Shown one piece after another: positions 60,841 through 64,000 of a DNA stretch of 64,000 nucleotides. Position 1 is the first letter of the stretch. Every line of letters starts with the position of its first letter. A program made the position numbers and the translations under genes. The notes beneath the pieces are model-generated. The model saw only the letters and a program-made list of their open reading frames with translations, searched no databases and was not told where the DNA came from. Origin of the DNA: CAVQJU01 sp963755195 (GTDB lineage Bacteria; Acidobacteriota; Vicinamibacteria; Vicinamibacterales; CAVVIG01); the NCBI GenBank assembly GCA_963755195.1, contig CAVWIZ010000002.1, forward strand, positions 1,550,001-1,614,000. The letters run 5' to 3'.

Positions 60841-63381
60841 TCAGAACTTGACGCGCGTGCCGACCCAGTAGGTCGTCGGCGCGCCCGGCGCGTAGAACGT
60901 CGCCTGCTGGACCGGGAACTCGCCATCGATCGCCGGGAACGGCCGCGCGATGTAGTTGCCGGTGCTCGTGAATCCGGTCGGCCCGAGTTGCGCGGCCGTG
61001 TAGTAGCGGCTGTCGAACAGGTTGTTGACCTGCGCCAGCACCTGGAGCCATTGTTCAACTGGTAGTGCGCGCCGAGATTGACAATGCCGTACGCCGGCGT
61101 CGTGCCGGGCCCGAGATAGTAGGTGCCGTCCGGCTGGCTCCGGTTGTTCTCGTTGCCGCGCGCGTACACGCCCGACGCGGCGATGAGGTTCGAGGTCGAC
61201 CGACAGCCTTCGTGGTGACCTGGACGTCGGCGAACGCCTTGAGCAGTGTGTCGCGGAATCAGCGGAATGCGATCGCCCGGCTCGATCTCGATCGTGCCTT
61301 CCAGTCCCTTGCCGCCCGCGGCGGCGGAGTCGTTCGTGCTGTTGCCCGTGCCGTCCACCGTTTCCGGGCTCTCGAACGTCGCATCGAGCCACGTGTAGCC
61401 GGCGCCGCCGGTCACGCGCCCCTTGTCGAGCGTTGACGCCGAGCTCGATCCCCTGCCGGCGGGTGCTGCCGAAGTTCTTGAAGTACCCGAAGCCCGGTCT
61501 GCGTCGACGCGACGAAGAGGATGTCGTCCTTGTTGTCGGCGTGGAACAACCCCGCGTTCCACGTCGACGACGCCCTGCCCGCCGCGCACGCCCGCTTCCA
61601 ACGTCCTGGTGACGACCTGATTCAGCGGCGGATCGCCCGCCAGCGCATTCGGCAGCTTGCACGGTTCGTCGGGATCGGCGCAGCCCAGCTCGATCGACGT
61701 CGGCGCGCGGCTGCCTTCGCTGTATCCGGCATAGAGGTTCACCGCGCGAGACGGGCTGAACGTCACGCCGGCGGCTGGATTCAAGCGGCTGAAGACGTGG
61801 TCGCCGTCGAGCGAGCCCGGTCCGCCGCCGGGGTTCAGCCGGTCGATATTGCTGATGCTGGTCCGGTTGTAGCGGGCGGACAGCGTCACGTTCCAGGCCG
61901 TCGCCGATCGGCAGCACGTCGGACGCGAAGACGCTCCCGGTGTTCACGTGGCCGTCCAGGTCGACGCGGTTGTCGAACGGCACGCCGTCCACGCTCGCCG
62001 CCGGTGACGCCGCCGTCCGCGAACGCGTCCACGCCCGTGACGCTTCGGTCGGGATTCAGATAGCCCAGCTGGGTCGACTGGTGGAAGGTCGAGCGGCTGC
62101 CGTCATAGCCCGCGCCGACGGTGAAGCGCGTTGCGTGCGCGCGAGCCAGTCGCGCCACGTCACCTGCCCCGACACGCCGTAGTTGTGCTGGACGCGTGTC
62201 GCTGCGGTTCAGGAGGCCGTTGCACTTCTCGCCGGGCTCGTCGTTCAGCAGGACGTTGCCGATGCAGCGCCAGAACGGAAACGGCGTGTTGGCCGCCGTC
62301 GCGCCGCTGGTCGGAAACCCGGTGTAACCGGCCGCGGCCAGCGCGCGCTGCTCCGCCGCGCTCGGCTGATAGACGGACTGATCGAGCGAATCGTCGTTGA
62401 TGTCGCCGTTGAAGCGTGTTCGTCCGGATGTCGCGGTAGTACACGTTGCCGCTGAACGTCAGCGCGCGACTCCAGTCGTGCCTGCGTGGTCAGATTGACG
62501 AACGTCGCGCGGTTGTCGGTCTCGTCCGGCTTCGTGTAGACGCTCGCGAAGTCGCGGTCGAGAAACCGCTGTTCCTGCAGTGCCGTTGCCGTTCAACGAC
62601 ATTGTCGCGTAGCCGACCGACAGCGCCGTATCGCTGCTCGATGCATGCCAGCCGAGTTTGCCGAAGAACTGGCCGACGCTCGACGGCGAATCGTCGCGCC
62701 AGCCGTCCTCGGCGAAGAGATTGCCCGCCAGATACCAGTGCAGGCCGTTCGCGCGGCTGCCGCCGTGCTCGAACTCCACGGCCCGGCGCACGTCGCTGCC
62801 GTAGATCGCGCGCACCGTGGTCCCGGGATTGCTGCGGCCATCCTTGGTTTGAATCGACAGCGCGCCGCCCGAGCGTGTTGAGGCCGAACAGCGGGTTCGA
62901 CCCAGGCATCAGCGTCGTCGATCCGATGGCCATGCGGGGAATCAGATCCCAGCTGACGACATCGCCGAAGGGCTGATTCAGGCGCACGCCGTCCATGTAG
63001 ATCGACAGGCCCTGCGGCGTCCCGAGCAGTGGCGACGCGGTGTAGCCGCGGTAGTTGAGATCGGGCTGAAAGGGATTGCCTTGCAGTCTCGTTGACGAAG
63101 ACGCCGGTGAAACGCCGATTGAGAAAATCGGAGAGATCGAGCGCGCCGCTCGCGTCGATGTCGGCGCTCACTGCCGTTTGCACGGGCGCAGGAATCTGCT
63201 CGAGTTTGAGATCCAGGCCGGGAAGCGGCGTCGTCTCGATCACCTCCAGCTTGAACACGGGTGGACCAGGCGGAGGCGCGTTCTGGGCCGGCGTCTGCGC
63301 GAGCCCGGTTGATGGAAGGACCAACAGACTCGCGAGGAGTGCCGGACCGGCCACCGACACGCGAGAGGGACGCTTGGACAC
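60841..63381 (-). CDS. TonB-dependent receptor (many frameshifts)
   Basis: This outer-membrane receptor has about 845 residues. The export signal (VSVAGPALLASLLVLPSTGLAQ) is clear but the start is not: GTGs at 63414, 63381 and 63360 are possible, and AAGGAG lies right before 63381. The plug has LDLSDFLNRRFTGVFVNETA, SIYMDGVRLNQPFGDVVSWD, MPGSNPLFGLNTLGG and LSIQTKDG. Barrel strands include NLYAGYSEGSRAPTSIELGC and QVNNLFDSRYYTAAQLGPTG; the end is YWVGTRVKF with terminal Phe. It differs from the 21466 receptor in lacking a Cna-B domain. At least eight frame changes occur, the highest density in the window. Convergent with the sucrose operon; ligand unknown. Confidence 0.78.
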
Positions 63382-63609
63382 CTCCTTGTATATTCCCGCC
63401 GCTCTACTCTTGTTCACGCTTTCTTGGATCGCGCTTTCCCGACGTGCGCGGTCGATGGCGCGGGGTGTTCTCAGGGGGAGTTGTTCGACGCCTCGCGGAA
63501 TCGAACGGTGATATCGGCGGCGGTGGGACACGTCAATTCGCGAGGATGCCCGCCCGACGCGGCAAGCACCCTCGCGAACGCGACTCAGTCTGCAGTCGAC
63601 ACGCTGAAA

Positions 63610-64000
63610 CTACTTGGCACTCACCGTCACTGTCGCGCGGTTGGACGTCACGGTCCCGTTGGACGCCGACGCGGTATTGACGATGGTCTTGTTGCACTTC
63701 ACTTCGCAGATGCTTTCCTGGATCTGGTTCGGGTATTTCTTGAGGTCGAGGATGCCGTCCGAGTAGATGATGACGGCGGAGATGCCACCAGGTGGCGGTA
63801 CGTAGGTCGCATGCTTGTTCGCTTCGGTGATCAACCCCTTCGCCCTGCTGCTGATGCCCCACTCGGGATACTTCTCACCAGTCAGCACCCAGACGGCGGT
63901 TTGCACATCCTTCAAGAACGCGAGGCCGCTTCCAGGGCCTTTGTTGTTCAGCAGCCAGTTGACCTTGTTCCAGGCCGACCCCCAGGAGGCAACGTCGCCC
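63610..64000 (-). CDS. C-terminal part of an unrecognised protein (cut by window edge)
   Basis: The open frame continues past the right edge, so only the last 129 residues are seen. They begin GDVASWGSAWNKVNWLLNNK and contain FLKDVQTAVWVLTGEKYPEW, a possible all-alpha or thioester-like segment. They end in a Thr/Ser/Ala-rich beta-strand tail (NTASASNGTVTSNRATVTVS) like the start of DUF11-type repeats of surface proteins. Two Cys (ICEVKCNK) precede the tail. The 195 bp between this stop and 63414 hold nothing else I can support. I infer a secreted or surface protein; no family is assigned. Confidence 0.55.
   Translation of the reverse strand, partial: GDVASWGSAWNKVNWLLNNKGPGSGLAFLKDVQTAVWVLTGEKYPEWGISSRAKGLITEANKHATYVPPPGGISAVIIYSDGILDLKKYPNQIQESICEVKCNKTIVNTASASNGTVTSNRATVTVSAK

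Noticed and set aside
1..64000. CRISPR array, insertion sequence or tRNA gene
   Set aside because: I saw no regularly spaced repeats, no transposase motifs and no tRNA cloverleaf besides the tRNA-like part of tmRNA.

Overview
The window is a high-GC bacterial chromosome segment with no plasmid or phage genes. Its gene families point to an acidobacterium, probably of the Vicinamibacteria type. These include Cna-B/carboxypeptidase-regulatory TonB receptors, DUF6152 proteins, many secreted metallo-beta-lactamase-fold and alpha/beta hydrolases, and cytochromes of the reaction-centre cytochrome c type. That placement is inference from gene content; no rRNA gene is present.

A general caution applies. 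About three quarters of the genes are split by one or more single-base frameshifts, several in short homopolymers, while the two halves remain plainly homologous to one protein. The simplest reading is uncorrected indels from long-read sequencing, not decay. I therefore give each such gene as one CDS over its full extent and say roughly where the frame breaks.

Layout. (1) 46-10341: a two-gene heterodimeric ABC exporter, an outer-membrane barrel protein, a PP2C phosphatase, a class I aminotransferase, a TPR/Slt lytic transglycosylase and a GAF-domain protein. (2) 10518-10879: tmRNA (ssrA), followed by a repeat-rich 263-bp spacer. (3) 11143-15284: a NodD-type LysR regulator, an amidohydrolase and a LolA-like/metallo-beta-lactamase protein, with GTTC/GAAC dyads at the promoters. 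(4) 15452-25924: a secreted-protein locus holding a di-heme cytochrome, a Cna-B TonB receptor, a DUF6152 protein, MBL-fold proteins and several members of one uncharacterised scaffold family (DLSGxW family). (5) 26128-32126: tannase, alpha/beta hydrolase, MBL hydrolase and right-handed beta-helix protein, with a divergent two-domain VOC protein. (6) 33391-45650: a ten-gene run with mostly overlapping or abutting genes: LysR regulator, CaiB CoA-transferase, an atypical 2-hydroxyacyl-CoA dehydratase pair, MFS transporter, double-hydrolase fusion, sulfatase, esterase, di-heme cytochrome and OmpA-like protein. (7) 45732-54355: a second secreted-protein run with a paralogous, rearranged copy of the DLSGxW/MBL set plus ceramidase-like, SGNH and esterase genes. 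(8) 54406-60735: a divergent sucrose operon (GntR/LacI regulator, PfkB kinase, sucrose phosphorylase, carboxylesterase, MFS permease). (9) 60841-64000: a second TonB receptor and the C-terminal part of an unrecognised protein cut by the window edge.

Taken together, most of the window encodes envelope and periplasmic breakdown of esterified, sulfated or glycosidic plant or microbial material, with uptake by TonB receptors and MFS permeases. The two least explained parts are the DLSGxW/MBL loci and the dehydratase operon.
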